Source: Centroberyx gerrardi (Eukaryota > Chordata > Actinopteri > Beryciformes > Berycidae). Taken from it: a DNA stretch of 64,000 nucleotides. The position numbers and the translations under genes are program-made. This document shows, piece after piece, positions 50,448-61,195 of this stretch. Below the pieces are notes generated by a model. The model saw only the letters and a list, made by a program, of their open reading frames with translations, made no database searches and was not told the DNA's origin. Numbering within the stretch: the first letter of the stretch is position 1; each line of letters opens with the position of its first letter. The stretch is from contig NC_136016.1 of the NCBI RefSeq assembly GCF_048128805.1, positions 4,246,001 to 4,310,000 on the forward strand. The letters run 5' to 3'.

Positions 50448-50850
50448 GTGACACGCCTTGGGGGTTAACGTTAAACCCCGGCCAAGGTTAACTATCCAGT
50501 AGTCCCGGCCGGTACGTGGTGCCGTTTTCTTTGGTATGGAGACAACGCCAAACTCAATTGCTTATCGGGAAATGCACATACTTGGTAGAATGTCACTCAA
50601 GACATTTTACGGATCGATAGGAGCCACTTGTCAATTCGGCATACATGCAACACACCAGGCATGCGTTCTTACTGAAACGTGTTCTGACTGGCGTGTTTGC
50701 CTGTTATTCCCACTGTGGGCGGTAGCGAGCAGCATGAACCAATTATAAAACGTGAGATTGTATCGATGTAAAGTGCTGATTGGTGGATCAATTATATGCC
50801 GAATTTACCCGAAGTCCTTAACAATTTGCTGCAGGTCTCATGTCGTGTTT
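50448..50850 (+). repeat. Unknown shared sequence, copy in tdrkh intron 1
   Basis: Counterpart of 20098-20500 in the same orientation: GGCATACATGCAACACACCA, GTGGGCGGTAGCGAG with CATGAACCAATTA, GGTGGATCAATTATATGCCG. Both copies start 100-300 bases after the first-exon donor of their gene. The rest of this tdrkh intron to 51970 shows nothing identifiable. Confidence 0.6.
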
Positions 50851-51979
50851 TTCGATGTGTGTAATTTTTTCAGGAAGTAATGCCACATTAAATTAGCCGT
50901 TTTTTGAATGGAGTTCGGTGTGAAGTTCCCCTTTAGAAGAGAAAACGCAACTGGACGGGACTGCAGCCAACATTCAGTATGCAGACACGAGCTACGCGTA
51001 AATGTATCGATTTTAACAAAACTTTAGGAAATTCTGTGTAATAATGTGAAGCTATCATCTCCATCAGCTGTAATCCTCTCATGGTTTTGCACTTAATATA
51101 ATAATATGGCCAGGCCTAGCCTATATGGGTTTGCATGTTCCTACCACAGCCATACATAGGTTTAAGATGAGTTATGATGGCATGCTCTCTCCACAACAGG
51201 TTTCTTGAAGACATCAAAGTACAATATGACTGACATGTTACTAGATCATGTAGTGAGTGACTGATACAGGCTATTCTGCAAGGCCGTGTTTTGAATGCTG
51301 AAACTTTTCCCCCCTTTCACCTGTCTGTCAGTAGTCTTGATCTTGGATTTCTTTTAAAAATCAGAGCCGAGATCAGAGAAGATTTGTGTCTTATTGTCAC
51401 GATTCTTCCAAGATGGACGTGGGCGTCTCAAAGTCCCACGTGTTTCTCAACTACAGCCCCAGAGCCTTCTTCTCCCAGTGAGACAACGCACTCTGCATGG
51501 TGGTGTTGTGTCACCGTTTGCTCCTCGGTGCTGCGTGGGCAGAATACACTTCGCTGTTGGCTTACCTCCAGTGCATTGTGTGTCATGGCGTGAGTCGTAG
51601 TAATCGCAGTATGATGGTAAAAGCCTCATAAAGAATTGGGTGGAAGTATTCTGTGCTCTTGTATTTTGTTTTTACCCTCGTAATGGAATGGCTGGAGGTC
51701 GCCCAACTCTGGTATTTATTGTATGCAGCAGCTTCCAGAGCATTAGGTCCTGCAGTCCCGCTCAGGACTGGGGCCACGGCGGTTTGGCTTAGTGCTTCAG
51801 AAAGAACCACAGTGCCACGTGTGTGTGTGCGTGCACTAAATGTCTAATCATTTAGGGGACTATTGTGTATGTGTGACTGTGCTTGTGCACGTTTTTTTTT
51901 TTTTTGCGTGCTAATAATCAACATTTTGGCAAGTGATGTAGTCTGGAGTAGTGAAAGGCTACATCATAAGAATCTACTG

Positions 51980-52257
51980 CAGTGGTTCTCAAAGTGGGGT
52001 CTGGGGACCTTCAGGGGTCCTTTATAGTTTCACTATAATTTCATTTACTATCATCCCAATTAGAGAATGTATAAGAATGACTATTGTAATCATAAGTTTC
52101 ATTCACCACTATTATCTCCCCTATACAGTGTACAATGTAGACAGATGTACAATTCAATACTAAATTGTAACAAAATCTTCCCATATGGGTCAATGGGACA
52201 AAATCTTATGTATGCCTATTTGGAGATCTATAATATGAAAATATTTGAGAACCCCTG
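51980..52257 (+). mobile_element. Small hAT MITE, 278 bp, with 8-bp target duplication
   Basis: The ends CAGTGGTTCTCAAA and TTTGAGAACCCCTG are inverted repeats with one mismatch. Flanks are ATCTACTG (51972-51979) and ATCGACTG (52258-52265), 7 of 8 identical. It lies in the tdrkh 5' intron. CAGTGGTTCTCAA ends are typical of hAT elements. Confidence 0.85.
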
Positions 52258-52624
52258 ATCGACTGTATTGAATTCAGGCTGGCTCATGCTTTCATTTTTG
52301 TGCTGCATGACTGTGAAGCTGTCCAGCAAGCGAACAATACACTGAGGATTGTACATGACAGTAACTCATACATTCTGATTGCAGCGAAGATCATTTTTAC
52401 GTGCATATGTGTATTTTTTGTAAGTTTTTTTTAAATTATTTTCAAGCATTAATAGAGGCCTGACTTCATGTGAAGACATTGCTGAATGGGACAGCAGGCT
52501 GCCAGCGTGAAAATGCGCAGTATGACAAATCACGTGTAGTTTCAGGACATTTTGCTGCCAGTGGAAAGAGACTTGTTCCCTGTCTCTGTTTAGGTGGAGT
52601 CTCCCGCTGGGTGCTCGGCGTGTC

Positions 52625-55600
52625 ATGGACGCAGTGAAGGAGGGTCACAAGAGCACCCTGAGCTCAGGCAAGATGGTGGCCCTGGCTGCAGGGCTCTCGG
52701 TCGGGGCCACAGTGGGCTACATTGTCTACCGCCATATAAGCAGCACCAACCACTGTGAGTCTATGACTTGAGGGTTAAAATGCAAAAGGCAAATGTAAAA
52801 TCCATTTGTACACAAGCAAAATATGTGGATATATGACACATTGAAGATTTAGTGTAATTTATTCCCTGATTAACTTGGCTGTGAATGACATGGTCTGTTC
52901 TGCCGTTAGCAGCTCAGCTGCCCAACATTGAGGAGTCCAGGATGACACTTCCCCTAGAAGTGTATAGGAACATATCCAGATACCAGGCCACGTTTTTGGA
53001 TATGGTGAGTAGTGTAATACCAGATGACTACTGTGCATCAGCTCAAAGTAGTGGAAGTGGTTGAGATTTGAAAATGAAGTCCATTCTGTATATTTGTTCT
53101 CCCATAATAGGTAGCGATGCACATTTGCCCACACATCCGCTTCAACTAAAAACCTCTAAATCTGTCAATGAAGACACTGTATCTTTATTTGTTGTTATTT
53201 TTCTATTCATTCTGTTGGTGTGATTACTTTTTTTCTGCACTAGTACTACTGTCTTATTCTCTCTATTGTCTTATTCTTAGCTATATCCTGTTCTCTGCTG
53301 CTGCAAAGACCCAATTTCCCGATGGGGATCATCAAAGTTTCATCTAATCTAATCACCATGGGGGTCTATACTGTGTCTATGGTCCCACATTTATTTATAT
53401 TTAAAAATTTGCTTTAGTTTCGCTTTATTTGTGCATCTTCTGTTAAATTGTTTATTGCTACTTCTAAGGCTGCATCTAGAAAGCGCTAGCGCACCTGTTG
53501 CAGACATGTTCGATTTTTAGGACTCAAATCTGGCAACAGCCAATGAGAGTTGAGCTCCAGAGAAAGGAAAAAAATACAGCAAGTGTTGGAAGAAAATTGC
53601 TCCACCTCCATGCTAGTTCTGTTTCAGCATTGCAGCAGTGTGAGAATTTGCTTTCGCAAGTGCTGGTGTGTGTTTTGCAGTTAGTTTTGGGGAACACACA
53701 CACTAACTGGCTGCCAAGTGTGTGATGTCCAATCTTTTCATCCTGAGTCATGTCGTGTGTCCCCAGCCTAACTCTCTGCTCTCCTGCTGTCTCTCCCTCT
53801 CTCCTCCTCTATTTCCAGGTGAACCAGAAGTCTGGAGCTCATGTCAGGGTGCTGCCGGAGTCCGGGGAGCCCGGGTGCCAGAGCGCTGTGTGTTTTCTGC
53901 TGCACGGCTCTCCAGAGCAGGTCCTGCTGGCCCGCTGCGTCCTGGAGAACCTGGCCACCGACTGTGAGCCGGCCACCGAGGTCTTGGAGGTTCCTCAAAC
54001 CGCCTACGGCCGGATCATAGGTAGCGTACAACAAAAACATGTTTGTTAAGGATGATTGGATTAAGATTTCTTCTGGCAATTTTTCTCAGGGCTTTTTGTT
54101 TTCAGCACTGGCATTGAGCTAATGCTGTACAGCCTGCTGCAAATAAAACTCTTATTAGATTTTCTCCTTGGTGAACTCCTGTGATACCATTTGCTTACCT
54201 ATCTGCTAGACTTGGTGTGTCTTTAGGTTTAATTAATATGTTGTTTTTTTTAAGGCTGATGCCAATATTTAATGGATTGAAGCTGCCGATAGCAGCCATT
54301 TTGTGATATTCTATATCTGTATTATGTATTCAGTGTTTCCTCCAGAATTCTATTCTTGTCAGGATGGAAAATCCTCTAAAACTACATTGAGACCATCATG
54401 GAACACTAAAACTCTTCATTGAAAGCCAGGAAAATATTAATATTCTTGCATACTTGTGTGGAATCTGATCAAAATGTCTTAGAATCAGGTCAGAGGGTTA
54501 AGGTTAGGGTTATGTCTTCCCATAGACAACCAGTGTAGTATTGATCAATTCTACAATAAATATGTAACTAATCAAACTGCATCATATCAGAGGTGGACCA
54601 CACTGACCGGGCCATATCTGGTAATAAAAGGCCAATCTGTTTATCTAACCTTAGTGTCCATCCCTGTGTGTGTGTGTGTGTGCTGCAGGCCGAGGGGGAG
54701 AGTCTCTGAAGCTGATCACCAGGACCACCGGGGCCAGAGTAGTGTGTCCCAAGGAGAGGACGCAGGGCCTGGAGGCCAAGGGCAAAGTAACGATCACAGG
54801 GACCCGGCAGGAGGTCAGACAGGCCAAAGTGAGTGGGACTCAGCCATTTTGGACACTTAATTCCACTTAACTATTGACATGTAATTGAGAATGAATGAAT
54901 TTCCTTTTCCCATTTTCTATTCCCAGGAGATGATTCTGGAGAAAGTCAGAGATGACATGGCGGTGAGGAAGAAAATCTCCCAGTCCTCGGCTCTGCGCCA
55001 GAAACGACGGCCCCAAGACCCGGAGGGTCAGAGGCCGGACATCATGGAGACGGAGCCAACAGCGGGCTTGAACAACAACGGCCCCTATTCTCTCAAGGCA
55101 GAGGAGAAGGGGCTCGTCCAGGCCAACGGGACCACAGGAGAACCAGAAAAGATGTGCGACGAGGCACAGGAGCTCAAAGCCACCGACCCAGGGAACAAGG
55201 AAGAGGAAGAGGAGGAGGATGAGGATGAGGCGGAGGAGGAGGAGGAGGAGGAAATCATCTCCCCAGACTCGCTCTCTGAAGTGTCCAAGTTTGAAAGTGA
55301 GTTTGCATCCTCTCCTTTTCAATATTTACTCATATTTAATATTCATTGTGCACAATAGCTACAATGCATATTTACATATTTCTGTATATTTGTTCCTTCT
55401 GGTGATGCACATCTGCCTCAATCTGGAACCTGTCAGTGAAGATGCTGTATCTTTATTTCTATATTTATTTGCTGTATTCTTATTTTTCTTTTGATACATT
55501 CGGTGAATGTAATTACTTGTTGTATTGCCTTCAGTAATCTATTGTGTTATTCTTTATATCTCATTCTTTGTTGTTTCGACAACTCATCTAATCAAATCTA

Positions 55601-56150
55601 CCACAGCTAATATTTCCTCTGGGAGATCATATTTTATTTTCTCCGTATGGTGTCCCAGTTCCCAGCCCGGACCTGAGCTTCCAGCCCGACGAGCACCTAG
55701 AGGTTTATGTTTCCGCCTCGGAGAACCCGAACCACTTCTGGATCCAGATCCTGGGCGTTCGCTCGCTCCAGCTGGACAAGCTGACTGAGGAGATGAGCCG
55801 CTTCTACAACAGTAGCACCCCGACTGTAAGGAGAAATCCTACAATTTATGTTCTTTCAGTTGTAGGGGAAACGCATAAAACAAAGGGAATATATACATGA
55901 GCAGTGATGGGTGGTAACGCTTAATGGAGTAATGCATTACCGTAGTATCATTACTTTTCCTAGTAACGAGTAATGTAGCAAATTACTGTTTCAATTAGGA
56001 TTTCAATTAGAGTTAGACTGATATATCGTTTGCTCATATATCAGGTCTATTTCATTGAATTGTTCAATAATGTCTTTGTAAATTAATTCCCCTACCACTG
56101 AGCAGGTGTGGTGGAAAGTTTTAGTGTTCCATGATGGTCTACATTCTGGG

Positions 56151-56212
<62 letters not shown>

Positions 56213-59200
56213 TTGAAATTTTTTGTGCATGAAAACTTTAAAGATAAAATTTAAAGATATTGAATATCGGCACAAAATATTGGCTAACGGCGACTTCAGT
56301 CTAAAAATATCGGCATCGGCCTTCAAAAATACATATTGGTAAAACTCTAGTTTAAATCTCACTAATAAAATTACAGATACCCATCAAGAAAATAAGTTGT
56401 TACTTTTGTTATTACCACTTCCTAAATATTGTATTCAAGTGGAATCATCCAAAAACTATAAATATCCTCCCCCAAGTAGATGACAAATTATACAACAGTT
56501 GACTTTCTCTCGTTGGAAGTATTCCCACTACTTTGATTTTCATCCAGTAAAAGGAAGAGAAGAACATCAACACTTTCAACACTGCACAAGAGGCTGAGAC
56601 CTGCCACAAGATCCTATTGGACTGCGTCCACTACTTGCCATTGTCCCTCTCATACTATAAATTTAAGAAATGACAAATCTAATCCACAAAGTGGCTTTCT
56701 GGTTGTCTGTCCTGCAGGAGCAGAGGGTGGAGACCATTGTGGTGGGGGACATAGTGGCCGCTCCGTACCGAGACCACGGCACATGGAACCGGGCCAGGGT
56801 GCTGGGAGTGCTGGGCTCCGGACTGGTGGACCTTTACTACGTGGACTTTGGGGACAACGGGGAGCTGCCCAGAGACAGCCTCCGCAGTATGAGGTGAGGG
56901 ATCAGGGCTTATAAGGTGAAGGAAATGTCACGGTCATAACTGGGTAGTTAGCATGAGCAGTGATAGCCACCATGGCTGAACAGATAAAGAAAAGAGCGCC
57001 ACCTACAGAAACTCACACTGCATCAACAGAAAATCCAAGGAAAAAGACGTGACAGTACTGGATTGACAAGTGATCTCTGCATTTTTTTGTATTCAGTATT
57101 ATTTTGCATTTTGTATGTGGTACTAATAAATGGCACAGCGTAGTTGTTTACGGTAGCTTTTGCTGCATTTGCATTTCAGGAGCGACTTCCTCAGTTTACC
57201 ATTCCAAGCCATTGAATGCAGCTTAGCAGGAGTGAGACCAGCAGGTAAAACTGATGTTTTCAACTTTATCGCACAGGCATATAACTAAGAATAAGATATG
57301 TGCTATGGTCTGTGCAACACTTATCGCTTTAATATTCTAATTCAAAATAGAAAAATGGAAAATTGAGTGCATTACTCAAAGAAATAATGTGAGAAAGTTG
57401 AAATATGGGTCTAATAAACTGGGGTATTTTTAATTTCAACAGCATAGCATAGGTTTATTGGCATAGGGTACAGCAAAGTGATGTCTGGACTTGCTTCTTA
57501 TTGGTCAGTGGGGCCCAACATCCCTTTTCACAACAGCCATCTGGATGTGGCATAGCAGGGTAAACACAGGTGTAACAAATAACATTAATGATGGTTCTAT
57601 TACATTTAGGCGTGCCACAGCCATTCCAATGAGCTAGCATGCACAATACCAGGGACCTGGCACTGGAACACCTAAGTGGATTGGAACCATCATTAATGTT
57701 ATTAGTCACACCTGTGTTTACCCTGCTATGACACATCAAAATGGCTGCTGTGAAAAGGGTCCTTACTCCAGTTTAGTGTCCAAGACCGATATTTCAATCT
57801 TCAAGTCAATTATCTAAGTGGCAGCAATGTGAGGGTTTAGAATATTGCACTAAATTGTCCAGTTTTCTCTCTGATTTTGAATTAGACTATTAAACATGCT
57901 ATGTGCATCCTAATCTGACTGTCCCACTCTGTTGTTCAGGAGAGGTGTGGACCGAGGCGGCCCTGGATGATTTTGACAGGCTGACATATTGTGCTGAGTG
58001 GAGACCCCTGCTGGCCAAGCTGTGCAGCTACTCTCACTCCGAGATCTCCTCCTGGCCCAGCGTCAAGCTCTACGACAACAATGAGGGCAAGGTCAGCCAG
58101 GAGTCTCCGCCCACTTCATCATGACTGTTTAACTGTGGCTGCTGGCTACATATTTCATGTATCATTGCTTTGATTTATTTACTCTCTCCCTCTGTGTGCT
58201 GTTTTCCTGGTTGCACATATTATGTACTGCAGGCAGTGGATCTGGGTGAGGAGCTCATCCGGCTGGGCCATGCTGTCGGCTGTCAGGATGTGGTGAATGG
58301 GAGGGGCGACGGAGACAACCTCGGCTGTCTGCAGAGGATGCTGGTGAGTGACTGAACAACCGAAAGTGTTATTAGCCTTATCAGCTCTGACAGTGACAAC
58401 TAGGGTTCAACTGATGTGTTCTGAAGGAAGATACCAATGTTTTGGATTGAAGCTACATTTTCTATCTTTAAATTTGACAATTTTCATGCCAAAAAAATTA
58501 CAAATATTCAGTGTTTCTGCCAGAATTTATTCTTGACAGGGTGGAAAGGCTTCTGAAACAGCATTTAAATCATCATGGGACACTAAAAGTCTATTGAAAC
58601 TCAGGATGATAATAATAATAATAATAATAATGATAATAATAATAATAATAAAACATATTCATGCATGCTTGTGTGGAATCCAACCAGTGTTGCCAATTCT
58701 GCAATAAATATGTAATCAATCAAACTGCATCATATCCATCATATCAGAGGTGGACAACACTGACTGGCTGATATCTGAATTTTAATAAAAGGCCAATATT
58801 GGCCCCATATATCAGTCTAGTCCTAGACTGCACCCCTCGTGGAAATATCCTCTCAATCCTCAAACACATTCAGACGTCCTTATTTCTTGTCCTCCTGCAG
58901 GATGACGTGATCGGAGCCTCGTCAGAGCTGAGTCTCTCCTGCATCAGCTTATCAGGTAAGTTCAACACAATGAATGATCTGTAAAGGGGAAGTTGTTTAG
59001 TGTGCGACTCCAGCAAAATCAAAATCTCTACTAATCTCTACTCTGTATTACTGTTATTTTTTGGGGGATTGGGATTGATTAAAGGCAATTTGCAGCAAAA
59101 CGGAGAGTGGGTGTCGGCGCGGGTGTCGGCGCGGGCGTCGTCCTCGCCGTCGTCCTCGCCATCATCCACATCGTCGCCACATTTACTGAGATCCCTGGAG

Positions 59201-61195
59201 CTCCAAAGGGCCGACGCAGACGACAGCCTCTCGTCCGGATTCGGCCGTGGCTTCGCCCACTCCACCCCGGCCGAACCCATTCACATCGCCGAGTCGTCCG
59301 CAATAAACCGCAACGCCGGCCCCTACGGCGACGACGTCTCCGTCTCGCCGCTGCACCTCACAGACACGCAGCTTCCCCTTTCCGAATCCTCCACTTCGTC
59401 CTGTTCGACGCACTCCTCGTGCCTCGGGGCGTCGACAGGAGATTTCGGCTCCGTGGCGATCGGCGACAACCTGGAAGGAAGCAGCTACGACGGAGACATA
59501 GAGGGCGAAGCAGCCGGGTCGTCCGCAGAAGGAGGAACCACGGAGAGCTCTGACTCCTATTGGACCGCAAGCATGGAGGAAGAGGAGAGCCTGCTGGAGA
59601 ACCGCAGCGGAGGAGTCATCAGCATATCCTCCACATCCGCCTGCTCCCACACAGGCGAGGACTCGTGCCAGAGCGACGAGGATCAGCAGGACGAAGATGA
59701 AGAGGACAGTCGATGTGGCAGTAACTTTATAGATGGCAGCGTGGTTACGGTGAGTGACAGCAGCTTCCTTAGTGGGAATACTAGCAGTAGCAGTGACGTT
59801 ATTTACATGGGGTTCACTGAGCCTGCTAGAGACTGCGTTCAGCCCGACGGAAGGAAGCGGGAACAACCGAAAAGGAAAAAAGGGCCGCCGCCACCGCACG
59901 CACTTGCAGTAGAACTGAGCGCGGTGGAAGACGGGGCAAATGGCAACCAAAACGGAGCTGGAACAGACGAGAAAACCGAGGATCTGGGAAATACATCGGG
60001 CGAAGAAGAGATAGAAGATGCTAGGAAGCCACAGCCGAGGAGGCCGGTCTGTTCCGACACAGGAGGCAACGGCGTCAAGATGAAACCGGAAGACAAAGAG
60101 CCTCAGTCTTACTCAATTCAGCAGGAGATGCTGAGACGGCGAATGGACCGTTCACCAGAGCGTCTGGCCGCGACGCGCAGCCAAGAATCAAACGGAGAAG
60201 TGCAGCAGAAATGTGCAACCGACACCCTTAAAGACTCGAAGGAAACGAGAAAGGAAACCGTTTTCAACTCTGACACTCGCTCATATCCAACAGATTATGA
60301 TGGTGAATATTGAAAGAGAACTCCTATTTTCACACAACGGGGGTCATTTCTACAAGAGAGCACATAAGGAAGCACTGATATCTCTTACACCCTTTTCACA
60401 CCCATGATCCAGGAATATTACAGTATTGGTGTACCATGACTAACCAATGCATTCATTCCAGTACTTCTAATTTCCCACGGGTAGTGCAGGCACTCAAACA
60501 CTGGAGGCTTGTAGCAACTTATAATCAAATAACTGCTGGATAATGTTAGAATTTGTCAAAATGTAATAAAATGTCTCTCTTAAATGGGTTGAAAATGTAA
60601 TAAAACCTGTAATGAATTCCTGGATAATGTAATAACATCACATTATTGCATTAACCAGCGATTGTGACTTCATGATATAGCACAATCTCCAGTATGTAAT
60701 TGCTTTTATACAGCAGTTACAACAAAGATAGAAGCTTTGGGTTTTAATTTAATAATTTTTGTTTGGGCCTTCAACAAAGAAATTAGTTCCCCGTTGCTAA
60801 GCAATAAACATCCTTGCTTGCTTGATACTAAGTGAATAAATGAAATGTAAACAAGGCGGAGGGGTACCATAGGAGTTATATAGTACAAGTTTGTATATTG
60901 CGGTTATAAGCACTCATGGAACACCTGTCTTCCAGTTACAATGTGTGGTTGGAAACATGTTTTATAATAATGGGATATTACATACCTTATCTGGCAATTA
61001 TTACATTATCAGTTGCTACAAGGCTTCTGCACTGCGGTGGATGAAAATGAAAGTGGATACTTGACTCAAGCTGTTCAGATTGCTGGTAGGTTAACTGCTG
61101 AATGTCCATTAACTGGAGTGTCTTCTCTTTATACTTCAGAAGTCGCCTCAATCTCAGGAAGCGTTGATGACGTTCTAGAGGATGAGCTGTTCTGA
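52625..61195 (+). CDS. tdrkh: Tdrkh, Tudor and KH domain-containing piRNA-pathway protein
   Basis: Tdrkh sits on the mitochondrial outer membrane and binds PIWI proteins via methylated arginines, supporting piRNA trimming. Exons: 52625-52754 (exon starts 52594), 52910-53004, 53819-54020, 54689-54828, 54927-55296, 55659-55825, 56718-56893, 57180-57244, 57940-58091, 58233-58343, 58901-58955, 61140-61195. They sum to 1719 nt, 572 residues (human about 561), frame intact. The N-terminal anchor is MVALAAGLSVGATVGYIVY. KH1 is degenerate, KH2 has GRGGES, then come an acidic linker and one extended Tudor domain. The C-terminus LSCISLSEVASISG through LEDELF matches the mammalian end, which identifies 61140-61195 as the true last exon. 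An extra exon at 59085-60302 can be included in frame. Acceptor 52909/52912 is a NAGNAG, so one Ala is optional. Confidence 0.95.
52910..55296 (+). CDS. tdrkh: tdrkh KH1, KH2 and acidic linker exons
   Basis: KH1 spans 52910 to about 53960 (TLPLEVYRNISRYQATFLDM, then NQKSGAHVRVLPESG and a conserved helix LARCVLENL). Its nucleic-acid-binding GxxG loop is missing: mammalian GRQG aligns with RYQA. KH2 spans the junction 54020/54689 and keeps the loop (YGRIIGRGGESLKLITRTTGA). Exon 54927-55296 finishes KH2 (MILEKV) and then encodes a linker with a basic patch (LRQKRRPQDPEG) and a Glu/Asp run of about 24 residues before ISPDSLSEVSKFE. The linker is longer and more acidic than I recall from mammals. 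Confidence 0.88.
53108..53355 (+). mobile_element. LINE 3'-end copy in tdrkh intron, copy 1
   Basis: GATGCACATTTGCC, GTCAATGAAGACACTGTATC and the tail GGGGATCATCAAAGTTTCATC are shared with the copy at 55403. The GGGGATCAATAAAGTTT-type tail is a common fish LINE 3' end. Confidence 0.6.
54250..54645 (+). mobile_element. 'Family A' copy 5, nearly full length
   Basis: It contains all recognisable blocks in order: TGGATTGAAGCTGCCGATAG, TTCAGTGTTTCCTCCAGAAT, TCTTGTCAGGATGGAAAATC, CTTGTGTGGAATCTGATC, CAATAAATATGTAACTAATC and ATCAGAGGTGGACCACACTG. It occupies the tdrkh intron between the two KH exons. Confidence 0.7.
55403..55615 (+). mobile_element. LINE 3'-end copy in tdrkh intron, copy 2
   Basis: Related to 53108-53355 (GATGCACATCTGCC, GTCAGTGAAGATGCTGTATC, then T-rich sequence ending CATCTAATCAAATC). 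The two lie in different introns and differ enough to be independent insertions. Confidence 0.6.
55659..58955 (+). CDS. tdrkh: tdrkh extended Tudor domain exons
   Basis: The SN-like lead-in is IPSPDLSFQPDEHLEVYVSA and SENPNHFWIQILGVRS, matching the family nearly word for word. The Tudor barrel is VVGDIVAAPYRDHGTWNRAR, VLGVLGSGLVDLYYVDFGDN and GELPRDSLRSM, with the aromatic-cage residues expected for symmetric dimethylarginine binding (W, Y/Y, F). Exons 57180-58343 complete the extended fold (FLSLPFQAIECSLAGVRPAG, LDDFDRLTYCAEWRPLLAKL). Exon 58901-58955 encodes DDVIGASSELSLSCISLS and ends in phase 1, from which either 59085 or 61140 can follow in frame. Confidence 0.92.
55895..56560. mobile_element. 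Nested transposons: 'family A' copy 6 inside a GTAACG-type repeat
   Basis: The outer repeat (GTGATGGGTGGTAACG... at 55902-55998 and GTTGTTACTTTTGTTATTACC after 56395) is interrupted by a family A element at about 56008-56351. Its inverted ends are TAGAGTTAGACTGATAT and ATATTGGTAAAACTCTA. A TA dinucleotide tract at 56153-56210 lies within the inner element. Sequence at 56480-56550 is the reverse complement of part of 8275-8320. Confidence 0.6.
57522..57759. mobile_element. Palindromic MITE with 89-bp arms
   Basis: Arms 57522-57610 and 57671-57759 are close inverted repeats: CCCTTTTCACAACAGCCAT against ATGGCTGCTGTGAAAAGGG, and GCAGGGTAAACACAGGTGT against ACACCTGTGTTTACCCTGC. The loop is 60 bases. 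It sits in the tdrkh intron 57245-57939. Confidence 0.88.
58402..58820 (+). mobile_element. 'Family A' copy 7, interrupted by an ATA microsatellite
   Basis: It starts AGGGTTCAACTGATG and ends TATATCAGTCTAGTCCTAG (partial inverted end). Core blocks are as in copy 5, with a (TAA/ATA)n expansion at 58607-58650. It lies in the tdrkh intron immediately before the 58901 exon. Confidence 0.7.
59085..60302 (+). CDS. tdrkh: Large symmetric cassette (or alternative terminal) exon of tdrkh
   Basis: An open stretch of more than 400 codons follows an AAAG acceptor and continues the frame of exon 58901-58955. A donor (GATG|GTGAAT) at 60302/60303 lies 11 bases before the frame's own TGA (60311-60313). With that donor the exon is 1218 nt, exactly 406 codons, phase 1 at both ends, and splices in frame into 61140. 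The product is Ser-rich and acidic (SSSPSSSPSSTSS near the start; QSDEDQQDEDEED), with SIM-like hydrophobic-Ser clusters (GGVISISS, SVVTVSDSS), a basic patch PKRKKGPPPP and a final helix-like QQEMLRRRMDRSPERL. Codon content is GC-rich and CpG-rich compared with flanking introns. Without the donor it would be a terminal exon giving 963 aa. No homologue recognised. Confidence 0.65.
61140..61195 (+). CDS. tdrkh: tdrkh conserved last coding exon
   Basis: Acceptor TTATACTTCAG precedes 61140. With the final G of exon 58955 (or of 60302) it encodes EVASISGSVDDVLEDELF and TGA 61193-61195. I recall the mammalian protein ending SEAASMSG... with an acidic hydrophobic tail, so the match is clear. The exon shows that the sequence between 58956 and 61139 is spliced out in the conserved isoform. 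Confidence 0.88.

Noticed and set aside
59000..59084. ATG at 59000 as an independent gene start for the large open frame
   Set aside because: The frame continues the tdrkh reading frame from 58955 through a usable acceptor. A separate intron-less gene is less likely, though 5'-end data would settle it.
59183..59950. 255-codon open frame on the minus strand
   Set aside because: It lies opposite the large tdrkh exon and results from its GC-rich, stop-poor composition. It shows no domain and no splice support.
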